From Diphasiastrum complanatum (lineage: Eukaryota; Streptophyta; Lycopodiopsida; Lycopodiales; Lycopodiaceae): a stretch of DNA of 64,000 bases. Position numbers and translations under genes: made by a program. The DNA is taken from the NCBI GenBank assembly GCA_029204225.1, contig CM055106.1, forward strand, positions 16,917,314 through 16,981,313. Reading direction: 5' to 3'. The notes under the pieces are model-generated. The model ran no database searches, was not told the DNA's origin, and worked only from the letters and a program-made list of their open reading frames with translations. This document shows positions 53,763 to 64,000 of the stretch, piece after piece. Position 1 is the stretch's first letter. Each line of letters opens with the position of its first letter.

Positions 53763-55880
53763 TTTGTGTATCTAAAAAGTTGAAATAATTGCTACAGTTC
53801 AATTCTGGTTAAGTGAAAGTCCCAATTATTTTTAGAGGTTTGTTGCCATCAACAGCCTGCAAATTCTGTTAATTTTTGAAATTGTGAAGGCCATCAGAAC
53901 TGTCATAAGATCGCCCTTTTTGTAACGTTTTTCTTCCCTCAGCTTGATGTGCATTATTGACAACTCAGAGCAGTGAATCATGTTTTGCTTTCTCCATTGA
54001 AGTTGCAAGGGATTCAAAGGGAGGATGTGAAACGTTTAATGGAAGAAAGCTGCAGAAAATGAGTTAAATATGGGTATTAGGGAGATTTATCCAATTTTAC
54101 TGATAAACTTGGACAGTCAGGAAGGCGGTAGTGCATTATTGTTGCAGAAGAACTTGCCTTATATCGTGCCTTTGTATTGCAGGAACAACATAGTTAAGCC
54201 CGATTTGGCTTGTGGGACATTCAAAGATACAATAGTGTTTTGAACAGCTTGTTCCTTTCAATCTTATGCTTTATCCATGAGATTAAGTTTATGGAGAAGA
54301 GATCCCTTTAAGCAATCTTTGTCTAAGATTTTTGAGAATTTAAACATCGTCAGACAGTTAGACATCTGAAGTTTCTTAGATTGTCTCTGAAAGAATCTTG
54401 GGAGTGTAGATGCATTAGTTGAACTTTGAGCAAGTGGTATGATTAGCCTTTGGTGGCAAGTGTATTTTCTGGGTGCAACAGCAAAACTCCTTTTTCTGAG
54501 AAGCATGATCTCACTTTTCTCTAAGACATAAGTCTCAACTTTTTAACATATATACTTAGTGCTGAAAGGCACATTCTTTCATTGAAAAGCATGGTTTCAC
54601 TTTTCCTGTAGGATAGTATTATTTTATTCATATGGTCTATCAGTTACTTGCATTAGATACTACAATAGTATTTCAAAATCACTTGTGCTCATTTTTTTGT
54701 TCTATATTGAACTTAGGTTAATGCCATCTTTTTTGACATTACTTTGAGGGCTATCCTTATTTATTTCTCTAGGATATTGATGTTATTGTCTACAAGGTGT
54801 TTCATGTGTATACCCTTTGAACCGTGTGGATGTTTGCTTTATTCTTTCTCCAAGTTACCAAGTCTCAGTTAGCTTCAGATCTCTTTGTTACATTTTTGAC
54901 AAAATACGGTAAATTTATTAGCGTGCACCTTTTTATTAAAGAAGCTTTACAATGTCTCTGTTCCTGCCATGAAGTTTTCTAGGTTTCCAAAGAGACCATA
55001 GATCCTTGGAATGGTATGGAATTGTACATAGGAACGCACTCTTAGGTATGGCTTCGCGAGAAATGGTTGCTTTCACCTTTTTCAGTATCGTGTTTTCAAG
55101 AACCGTTTTCAGCATCTTCTTTCCAGGATGATTTCACATTTTCAGGGTCATCTTTCATGTTTTGAAGATGATTTCAGGATTGTGGTCTCATGTTTTTAAA
55201 GATTGATATGTAGATTTTAGGATCCCGTATCTGAAATTGTACCTTAGGAACACAACGGCCGTTTGTAAGGTACGCTTTTGTACCTGTTCCTAAGAAAAAT
55301 CTTTAGGAATGGGCATCAATGAAAGATGCTACTTATAAGCTATCAAGACTTCAACTATCTTGGAGCCCATGTTCATGAGATGCCTTTTCATTTTTCCATA
55401 TTTTTAAGTTTCGCTCTTCGCATCAATACTAAGAGGGACACATATAATGTGCTATTCAAATATAGCTAATTTTTGTAAATTATTTGGCTACCCTAAACCT
55501 TTGGACTTTTCACACATTAATCTATAAACTAAATGAGGGCAACTATGCTTTTCTTGTTGGCGTGCTTGTGTTGCACTTTCTTGTTTGTTGTTGATTCTCT
55601 TGCTTGGAGTTGACAATATTATAGTCATTCTGGGTTGAATTTGCTAAATGCAATATGTACAAGTGGTCATTAGCAAGGAGCTTAAAGACACTTTTAGTTC
55701 TTGCTTTCATATATAAGATACACCTACTCATTAGGTTTTTCTTTGAAATTTTGTCTTTGCAAGCTTTTTTGAATTGTATATTTTGTAGATGCTAGATGTT
55801 TGTGTTTGGATCTATCTTATAGCTTTCTACTCTTTTAGGCAACAAAAGTCTCACCTATCATGAAATTGGTCAAAAAATGG
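53763..55880. other. SPDS 3' flank, no gene recognised
   Basis: Probably contains the SPDS 3' UTR at its left end. 55010-55310 has repeated 'ttgtacctaggaac'/'gttcctaag' words in both orientations and 'atttcaggat' repeats, suggesting an old MITE-like insertion. Otherwise AT-rich. Confidence 0.35.
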
Positions 55881-55881
55881 A

Positions 55882-56315
55882 GATCACATCACACAATCAC
55901 CATAGCCACTGCTCACAAGCTCTCAAAGATGACACAACAAAAGTTAATAGATTACTAAGAAACACTGTACACATAGAGTATTCCCAAACTGCATGAAAAG
56001 ACAGGTGTCCTAAAATTGGCCTACCACTTGTCAAACTAAGGTCGGGCCCAATATGGCCAAATTCAACTGACAAACTTGGGACATGCCCCCAAGTATAGCA
56101 GGTACTATAAATAACTATGTACAGGCTAATTCTTTCTATGTGTGGCTACCCTACTAATCCAAGTAGTCGTCTACGGGATCAGTGCCCGATCAATATATTC
56201 TAACGGGTCACGTCCCGAACACAACCATATACAGTAAACCAAGTATATTGTACACTAATTACATCATTACATTTAGAGCTTATACTAATGAATAAGGTCA
56301 AAACTGATTTCTAAC
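55882..56315 (-). repeat. LARD-like element 3' LTR (outer end missing)
   Basis: Matches 61393-61832 with a few per cent differences. The first 20 or so bases of the LTR (plus-strand order) are absent, and the flank at 55860-55880 differs, so no target duplication can be read. Confidence 0.75.
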
Positions 56316-56492
56316 TCTCTTCCTTAAGCTCAAATGTGATAAGAGTGAAAACGTCCCGAACACAACCATATACAGTAAACCAAGTATATTGTACACTAAT
56401 TACATCATTACATTTAGAGCTTATACTAATGAATAAGGTCAAAACTGATTTCTAACTCTCTTCCTTAAGCTCAAATGTGATAAGAGTGAAAA
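56211..56492. repeat. Perfect tandem duplication, 141-bp unit
   Basis: 56211-56351 and 56352-56492 are identical by eye, beginning 'cgtcccgaacacaaccatat'. The unit spans the LTR end and the adjacent purine tract. Confidence 0.92.
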
Positions 56493-59400
56493 ACAATAAT
56501 TTGTAGCAATGTCTGGAGTGTCCAAAAGATGTTATGCATATCACAACTACTATGTATTTGACTCACACTCAAGCACACCAACAAACCGCTAGGTTTCACT
56601 CACAAAGTATCATGTAAACACAATGCTCATATAGAGAGTCTACCATACTCTCGACCAACTGACTCGTCCCCAATCCAACTTGACCACAAGTGGACCACAT
56701 GAGCGACATGGCTCAAACTAAGGAAATCTCATTGCCACCATGAGACTTACATCTTCCATCTAGCTAGGTTGACATCCTATCAGACACTTACAAGCACAAA
56801 TCTGTAAAGCTGACATGAATGAGCGACTGAGGCTCAACCTGAGGAAATCTTACTACCACCATAAGATTGCACCCTCACCAAATAGACAACTAGTAGACAA
56901 TGACAAGTCAATGAGCATAAAATGACTACTTTGTTTCACTATAGCAAATGCACAACCACATACAACTTCGACTCAGATCTAGACTCCCGTGACAAGGCAA
57001 CATGCAAGCCCACACACACTCATGCAAACCAACACGAATGATAAAGCGTCAAATACATGACCAAGGCCTGCCCATAAGTGATATCCTGTCGTACCAACAC
57101 CTGTGCCACCTGTAGATCCGTTGCTAAACTCAATAGGACAACTCCTTTTTGGTGTGTAGTTGACGGTTTAAACAACAGAATCATTCTTAACACATGAAAT
57201 TTGTGTACCATTGGTATTGTTACTTCCATCTATCTTCAAGGCAATTGTCTTTCCACTAACTGTAATAGAGCCCTCAGAGGACATTTCCTAACTTGGAAGT
57301 CTACCAAGGACTCAATGAATGAATGTACACAAACCTCACCATAGGCTATACCTGAGTAGCTCGCCCATCTCCCAGAGATAGTGATGATGATCTGCCTCTC
57401 CTACATCCCATGTAGGCTCAACTTCCCATGCTTGACGTTGCCAACTCTGATTTGACCAGTATATAGGCCTCCCACCAAGGAGCCTATCTCCCCACAACAT
57501 CCATCATAGCGTCCAAGCCAAAGCAAATGCAAACTAGATCTTCTATCGTGATGAATAACTCACTCACGATCCATAGCATATCAGGTAGGATAGCTCCAGA
57601 ACCCTGTACCCTGTACCATCTGATCACCAAGTATCCATTGCCCGCTGATAGCTTCCCAAGAATCTGTTCACCTGTAGTGACTGGATCTAACCAAAAACTG
57701 CATCCTGCTTACCAAAAGATGATGGATAGAAATAACATGTGACGCCAACCTGTGCATATGACCATGCAGCTCACCTGATCACTCGCCAAAGTATCAGCTG
57801 TCACTCCCTGATCAACTATCTCCATCCCTGCTGGCTCACAACCATGGGCATGCTGGATGCACATCACCTCGTAATGCTCTCCATGCCCTCAGGATATGTA
57901 CCACCTACAAGTACACTCCATGACCCCTACCTCCAAGTAGGCATGACCTGTCCCTAGGTCATCACATGATGCACCAGCTGAAGAACATCGTCCATACATC
58001 GAATGACATATCATACATGAGCAACTGTAGCATCTTCCTGAGTGCCACCCCAATGGACTCATCATCCACATACTATGCTCACCTGATGTCTCCGATCCTG
58101 GTCACCATCCTGCTAGACAAGCCGAACTCCAAAGCATCACCTACTCCACCTGGCTCCTAGCATCTGCTCGCTCTCCCTAGCTATGTGCCGCCCGACACCA
58201 TGCCAATGCCAGCATATCCCTGAGTTGCCGCTCACGGGATCCCGAGACTACTGTCTCCCTGATCGTACTGAGGTATATGGCTCTGAGTGACTTCCTCTAA
58301 ACTTCCCCATGATCTCATCACCTGATAATCTGCACCATAGAAATTCCAACACATGTGCCAAGCCTAGACTCCTGCAAATACAACCAAATGCATGAAAGCT
58401 ATAGGTAGCTTATCCACGCCCTTGATGGTAGATGCCTCCCCATCGATGCCAATGCCAATGATTGGTCCCCTGCTGTAATGTCGACCTGTACTCTCAAATG
58501 AGCACACCATGAAGTCCTCACCATCAATGTCCCCTACAGTAGATCACTAGCAAAACACCCATCATAGCATTTGCCCTCCGATCACACCCCGTGCGATCTC
58601 CATCAGCTCTTCAACCTAGAGTTGGCTCTCAAAGCTTCACGCTTTGACCATTTGCGTTTGCAGCTTCCTGATTCCATCATGAATCCCACGTGTAAGTCCT
58701 ATCCATGCCAATGACTCAAGTCCAATATGAAATAGCTGCCCCCTGATGATCATCCCATGTCATCCTGCAATGCTATCCCTACCAGGTATCCCAATGCCAT
58801 CCCTGATCACAAAGATCTGAGCATCTACCCTGTAGTGCCCACCTGTATTCCCCGAAGCTAGCTCCTAGCTGCTCCTGTGAATGGTTCCAAACCACTCCCT
58901 AAGAATACATTGAGATGTGAACTCCAAAGCCACCATCAAGTCCCTCACATGACTGTGCATGCCAATATCCCTCCAAGTGACCCTGTGAGATCTTCCATGG
59001 CCCAAACCAAATGACCTACACCTTGTCATCACTGGAATCTTCATCCCTGATGCAATCCTGATATGGCAAATTGACTTGACTTATCCAAACTGGTAGTTGA
59101 GGTGTATCTCCTCGATGACAAACCTGATACACTGCTCCATAGCTACAATGGCTGATCAAAATTGACTTACCAACTGCAAAACCACAAAATCATCACACTC
59201 ACCACTCGCCAAGAGCATCCAAAGTGTGATTATTGACCCTGTTCTTCATCCTATGCATGTCCCACACACAGCACGTCCAATGCAAGTCCACTATCTTCCC
59301 CAATGGCTTCCAACTGGCACCACCTCGCACTTCCATCACCTGTGACCACCAATATGTGTGTACCTCCAAGCTAGCCTATATTTCCCTCCGAACGAGAAAT

Positions 59401-61350
59401 TTCCAAGCTACAGATGCATGTGTCAATGTAGCTATCACCTGACTCGACAATGCCACTGCCGATCATACTTGTGAGAGCGTTCCCCTAAAATGCCACTTTA
59501 CATTGGTTGGTTCGAACTCCAAGAGTGGAACCTAATCACAAGAATTCTTCACCTGTAACCAGCATACCAGGTCTACCTCTCACTTGTAATTGCTTGCCCT
59601 CTCAAAATTGTCGCCAATGATGAGTAGTCACGCCGCCAAACTGCACTTCCGTCGCCAATACTAGTTTTCTCCACACAATTCCTCTACCATTCACCTCCAT
59701 ACTACATTTATCACTTCCAAACACCCTGTCACCCTGTCAGGAGTAAGTAATAATGATTCTGAAGCGATAATGCCTCATTGTACCTCCCTGTAGCAGGTTT
59801 CACTAGCCAAAAATTGTCCCTAATTTGGCCCTATGGTACCCAAATGGCGAATGTAGCCCATCACTAGGTCACCCGCACTCCGCTCAATAGAATGGTGATG
59901 ACACCCCAAAATGCCTTTCTCCCTACGTCGCTCTGTCCGCTGGCTCTGAGCAGCCAGTTTCAGCGGTCATTTTGGCCCAAGGATGGCCAAAAAAGGTGCC
60001 TTCTAGTTATAGTTAGCCCCAAAAACATTATGCCTTGCAAAAATGAACTGTATCTTCATTTTGAAAAATTTTAATGAAGTGAAGTCAATTCTGGACTTCA
60101 GGTCCCTTCAATCAATTTGACATTGAAATTTTTTAAAGAAGCGAAAGCCCAATTCGCCTTTCAACTCCATTGGGCCCTTTCAAAGCCCCCTTTAACCATA
60201 TCCAATGACTAATTCAAATCCAATGGCCTACATAGCTCCCCGAGCTTTGAATCACAACCATTGATTTATGAGATGTTTGATCCTACGGCTACACACGATT
60301 TCGTGCTCCGAACTGATTCCTTCCAGCCGCGTCAACCCTCAGCACACTATGTGCTGGCTCCTCTCCAGGCGCGCGACAGCCTCCTCGTGGCTATTCATCT
60401 CTCTTCCTTCTCAACTTTCAAGCTATGGTGGTTTATACACTCTCTTTGGATCGATCCAGCTCCTCCTTTGATCTATGGCCACCCACGGCCTCTTGCAGCT
60501 TAGGTCGCACTACCAAAACGTCCTACTTCAGCCATTAACAGCTTCCAAAAGCATTGCCTAATGAGAGAGATTTCAGGATTTTTGATCTGAAACCCTTGCT
60601 ATCAGAAAGCTCCATAGCTTCAAGGGTAAACTGCTCTTCTCATGCATCATGGCTGACCATGGCCACTTAGCCACTCCTTGGCAGCACCAGGGCGCTCAGC
60701 TGTAAGCCTTTACAGCTTCGAATTCCGTCTTCTATAGAGAGATATCCACCAATTTCCAGGCTGTAAACCCTAGCTTAATAACTGAGAGAGATTTCTTGGG
60801 CATTTCTCAGGCCTTTCCTGAGATTCTTCTTGCAGCTACCTGCCTAGCTAAGGTCGCCCTACCTCAAGGCATCTGTGAGGCAATTTATGGCTCTAAAATT
60901 GGTGCAATATTGACTCCAAATAGGCTGATTTTCTCACCAAACCGTCAACACCCCACGAAATCAAATTTTTTTGAAATTTCCATCGATTTCCACCCAATTA
61001 CACCCTATAAGCTACCCTGGCTATGTAACACTGTTCTTTACAGCTCTCCTGCAAATCCAATTGCTTCAACCAGCTGCCTACACAGTCAATTACTTAGCCA
61101 TCATTGATGATCTCCTCAAAATCATCGGAACTGCAAGATTTTTTGTGAATTCTCCCCGGAATCCACCTACGACGATCGTTCTGATCTTTCCGGAAGCTCC
61201 GATCGAAGGAACTTTGCTGTCTCCTGCCATCTGGACTACCTATACCCTGTATGGAGTCCTCTCTCCTGAGATGCTCTGAGTGCTATTTCTCTTGGTGAAA
61301 GACGCTATCCCATAGCTCCACTGGATCATGCATACCTGCAACACCCTGCA
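56493..61350. other. Interior of LARD-like element
   Basis: Non-coding as far as I can read. A block of about 48 bp occurs twice (about 56698-56745 and 56818-56865, both with 'gaggaaatct' or 'aaggaaatct' and 'ccaccat'). 58150-59100 is unusually rich in 'atgccaatg', 'ccctgat' and 'cctgtag' words. Open frames near 60261-61279 show no conserved motifs. Confidence 0.45.
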
Positions 61351-61362
61351 GCTCTGATACCA
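61351..61362 (-). other. Primer-binding site of the LARD-like element
   Basis: TGGTATCAGAGC on the minus strand, 11 bp inside the 5' LTR. The spacer has the TAATTTCAAC-type sequence often seen before this site. Confidence 0.75.
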
Positions 61363-61373
61363 AGTTGAAATTA

Positions 61374-61832
61374 TGTTAGGATCTAGTGCACTATGCAGAT
61401 CACATCACACAATCACCATAGCCACTGCTCACAAGCTCTCAAAGATGGCACAACAAAAGTTAGTAGATCACAAAGAAACACTGTACATATAGAGTATTCA
61501 CAAACTGCATGAAAAGACAGGTGTCCTAAAATTGGGCTACCACCTGTCAAACTAAGGTCGGGCCCAATATGGCGAAATTTGACCGACAAACTTGGGACAT
61601 GCCCCCCAAGTATAGCAAGTACTGTAAATAACTCTGTACAGGCTAATTCTTCCTATGTGTGGCTACCCGACTAACCCAAGTAGTCGTCTATGGGATCAGT
61701 GCCCGATCAATATATCCTAATGGGTCACGTCCCGAACACAACCATATACAGTAAACCAAATAAACTGTACACTAATTACATCATCACATTTAGAGCTTAT
61801 ACTAATGAATCAGATCAAAACTGATTTCTAAC
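61374..61832 (-). repeat. LARD-like element 5' LTR
   Basis: About 459 bp, with plus-strand start TGTTAGGATC. The right boundary is inferred from the end of similarity with the left LTR ('gatttctaac'). Confidence 0.75.
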
Positions 61833-61939
61833 TCATAAACCCATATAACATTATATATTTAACACTACCATATGATGAGCACACACTATATAATTGATTA
61901 CTTTTAAAACACATTCTATGACATCAATGCTAAGTAAAC

Positions 61940-63415
61940 GATGTCATTGTTAAAAACAAACTTCTCAAAGATCCTCAATTTCTGCTCACATTCTCTTACA
62001 TATTTTAATTCATTAATGTTTTTCTTTGCCCTTTTACTTATACCTTTTGAAATGTCTTATGCATTTATTCGGGAAAAAAATGCAAATAATAGCTTGATTG
62101 AAAGACATGTGAATGTACCTAGGATGATTCCACATATGTGGAGCCTGTTTCTACATGTGAAGGATAGGTCTCAATAAGTTAGGACCCATTTATTTGAATC
62201 TAGGAATTTTAGAGATGTGCAATTTGATTGGATGCCTATAAATTAGGAGCAGACTTTAGGAGTAGGTCAAGGACTAATCACATGGCACCCTAACACTTGT
62301 GAGATTAGCTTGGACCAACATGAGCTTCATCACTTTTTGTATATGCTCTTTTTGGAGCCCATTCTACACATTGGAGATTGGCCTTAGTGAAAAATGCGAC
62401 ACTCTAGCCAAGTGGCCAGAATGCCTTAGCAATAATTTTTGGGCACTTTTTGCCTTTTTCGCCTTTTTCACTACCGTTAAAATCTAAGGCACCTTCGCCT
62501 TCCTCACTGCCTTTGATGTAAGGCACTTTTTCGACTTTTCACCTTCTTTTGTTGTCTTAAATCCAAGGGCGCCTTAGGGATTTACATACCTTTAGTATAA
62601 GGGCAACTTCAGGAGTTGCATACCTTCAGTCTAAGGGCACCTTCGACTTTTTCGGCTTTTTCATGTTTTGCTACATTGGCTGACCGACGTCGCCAACTTA
62701 TCAGCAAACCCTAAAAACAGCTGGACAAACCAAATATCCCAAAGGCGGTTATCAACTTTGTACATATGCAAAGACTGACGTAAATAGCATTAAAGGCTTG
62801 TAAGATATTTGTTCCTCGACACTTGTAAATCTATATATATTAGCTGATTCAAGCTATGTAAGCGTTAAGTCAAGAATTTAAGTTGATTAAATTTTTCTCT
62901 TTCAATCAAAGTTTTTCTATAGTCAGCGTTATTATGCTCAGCAAGCTGAAGTTATTACTTTAAGCTATTGTACTCACTGTTGATATTAATCAGAGTGCAA
63001 TTTTTGTCTCACTACCATGTCGTTCATTTGCGCATACTGTATGAATTCTTCTACTTGAATAATTCTGTGCTAACTGTTGCGTTTCTGTTCCTACACACTG
63101 CGCTCCAATCCTCGAGCTTTCGCTGCCGCTCGCCCACATGCGATTTTACGACATAAGCTTGTGTAGATTTATATATTACATGCAATCTTTTGTGTTCAAT
63201 GCATTAATTACCAACTTTTTGTCTGTACCACAACCTACTATTTCCAAGTGTGAACCTATTTGAATCATAAACATTTAGCTTTCTTATTGTTCTTGCTTGC
63301 TTATCAACATTGTGTCATTTCTAGCTTTAGATATTGATGGAGATGAAATTAGCAATCAATCGCTCTTGTGAATTGAATAGATGCATTCAAGGTCCATAAA
63401 ATTTAGATCTTCACA
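61940..63415 (+). repeat. Possible LTR of another element (interrupted)
   Basis: Sequence upstream of 62388 (CCTATAAATT box at 62234-62243; CACATATGTG palindrome) and downstream of 63153 could be one LTR split by the copia LTR. It would end TCTTCACA at 63415 directly before TGGTGGCAGAGC (63416-63427), which looks like a primer-binding site. Its left end is not defined. Confidence 0.35.
62388..63153 (+). mobile_element. Lone LTR of the 8-11 kb copia family (5'-truncated)
   Basis: Matches the reverse complement of 8296-9250 and 10403-11330: 'cttttgttg.cttaaatccaagggcgccttagggattta', 'accctaaaaacagctggacaaaccaaatatccc', 'ttgttcctcgacacttgtaaat', ending TTTTACGACA at 63153. Neither a primer-binding site nor internal sequence follows, so it is a solo LTR. 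It lacks the TGTTAGATTTC start and so has no recognisable target duplication. Confidence 0.85.
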
Positions 63416-63427
63416 TGGTGGCAGAGC

Positions 63428-64000
63428 CTTGTTCAAGAGGTTAAGTGTTTGATCCATTGTAAAGTCCAAAAATACAAATTTTTTAGAGCAAAAAGCTAGT
63501 CTTGGTGGGATGAGTTTTTAACAAGTGACAACATTGAAAATTTGACATCCATCATTGCAAATAGGCTTCACGTGTCTTTTCCACATGTGTGAAAGTGTGC
63601 AGGACCAGAGAGTAGGGCATTTCTTTGAACTAGTCCCAAATTAGCATACATCAACATTTTGATGATTTTTTTTGTGCTAGGTGTGGACAAAGCTACAAGG
63701 ATCTCAAATTTATTGGCAACTTTGAGTTTGAACTATCAAATACATTATTTTGATTTGTTATTCAGGTGCAAAAAAATAATTTTTGTAGGCCTGATCTGTG
63801 ATAAAAAAAGCGGAGCGAAGGGAAGTATCTTTGAGTGTTTGTAGAAGTCAAAAATTTTATTAATTTTTGTGTAGAATTGACAAGAGAGTTGTATAAAACT
63901 CGAATAGATTTTAGTCAATATTTCATTGTAAAAAGGTGATGGTCAAGTTAAGATCTCACTAAATTTCTAGATTAGGAAGGAGTCCATTTTTTGAGGTTAC
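63428..64000. other. Right end of window, no gene recognised
   Basis: If the preceding site is a primer-binding site, this is the start of a retroelement interior, but no gag-like frame is visible. A CACGTG/CACATGTG pair near 63570-63592 echoes the LTR-like repeats elsewhere. Confidence 0.3.

Larger units (their letters stand above)
55882..61832 (-). mobile_element. LARD-like LTR element without clear coding capacity
   Basis: Direct LTRs at 55882-56315 (3' LTR on the element strand, missing its outer end) and 61374-61832 (5' LTR) share phrases such as 'agatcacatcacacaatcacc' and 'gatcagtgcccgatcaatat'. On the minus strand the 5' LTR ends ...GATCCTAACA, followed after 11 bp by TGGTATCAGAGC, a tRNA-iMet-type primer-binding site. 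A purine tract (AAGGAAGAG) precedes the 3' LTR. The internal 4.9 kb is C-rich on the plus strand and shows no gag, protease, integrase or RT motifs. Confidence 0.75.

Noticed and set aside
60261-61279. Overlapping plus-strand open frames of 67-103 codons
   Set aside because: Inside the LARD-like element interior, with no conserved motifs. Low stop density follows from C-rich composition.

Overview
The window is nuclear DNA of a land plant with a large, repeat-rich genome. The evidence is two intron-containing plant housekeeping genes, one with several 5-6 kb introns, plus plant-type Ty1/copia, CACTA and hAT remnants and very long (CT)n/(GA)n microsatellites. I favour a fern or another non-flowering lineage, but the sequence does not settle the species.

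Two conserved genes can be assembled exon by exon. (1) The 5' part of UTP11, a small-subunit-processome protein of ribosome biogenesis, lies on the minus strand at 898-3078. Four exons give the first 111 codons in frame, and the rest lies beyond the left edge. A telomere-box motif sits about 200 bp upstream of its start codon. (2) A complete spermidine synthase gene (SPDS) lies on the plus strand at 27430-53762. Nine exons encode 372 residues over 26.3 kb. The dcSAM-binding GGGDGG and catalytic DSSDP motifs are intact. One intron is GC-AG. Another has its 5' splice site embedded in a (CT)n/(CA)n microsatellite.

The rest is mainly mobile DNA in layers. 7.2-12.0 kb: a dead coiled-coil-type coding region split by a well-bounded, internally deleted copia element (8296-11455; GTTAT target duplication, PBS, PPT, gag start and RNase H present). 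14.9-17.4 kb: an unrecognised, frameshifted coding region containing the longest open frame in the window (347 codons). 19-24.4 kb: a decayed CACTA transposase gene carrying an inserted LTR. 24.4-26.9 kb: a copia integrase fragment between two copies of the same repeat. 55.9-61.8 kb: a non-coding LTR element (LARD-like). 62.4-63.2 kb: a lone LTR of the 8-11 kb copia family, apparently inside another LTR.

The SPDS introns contain a copia RT piece, a LINE ORF1-like frame, a decayed hAT transposase and several short hAT-type MITEs. Two of the MITEs are nested, each with a perfect 8-bp target duplication. I found no rRNA, tRNA or CRISPR. I found no clear new multi-gene system. The most unusual items are the nested hAT MITEs built from family-specific palindromic words, the microsatellite at the SPDS splice donor, a 15-16-nt motif shared by two unrelated LTR families, and the unidentified gene at 15-17 kb.
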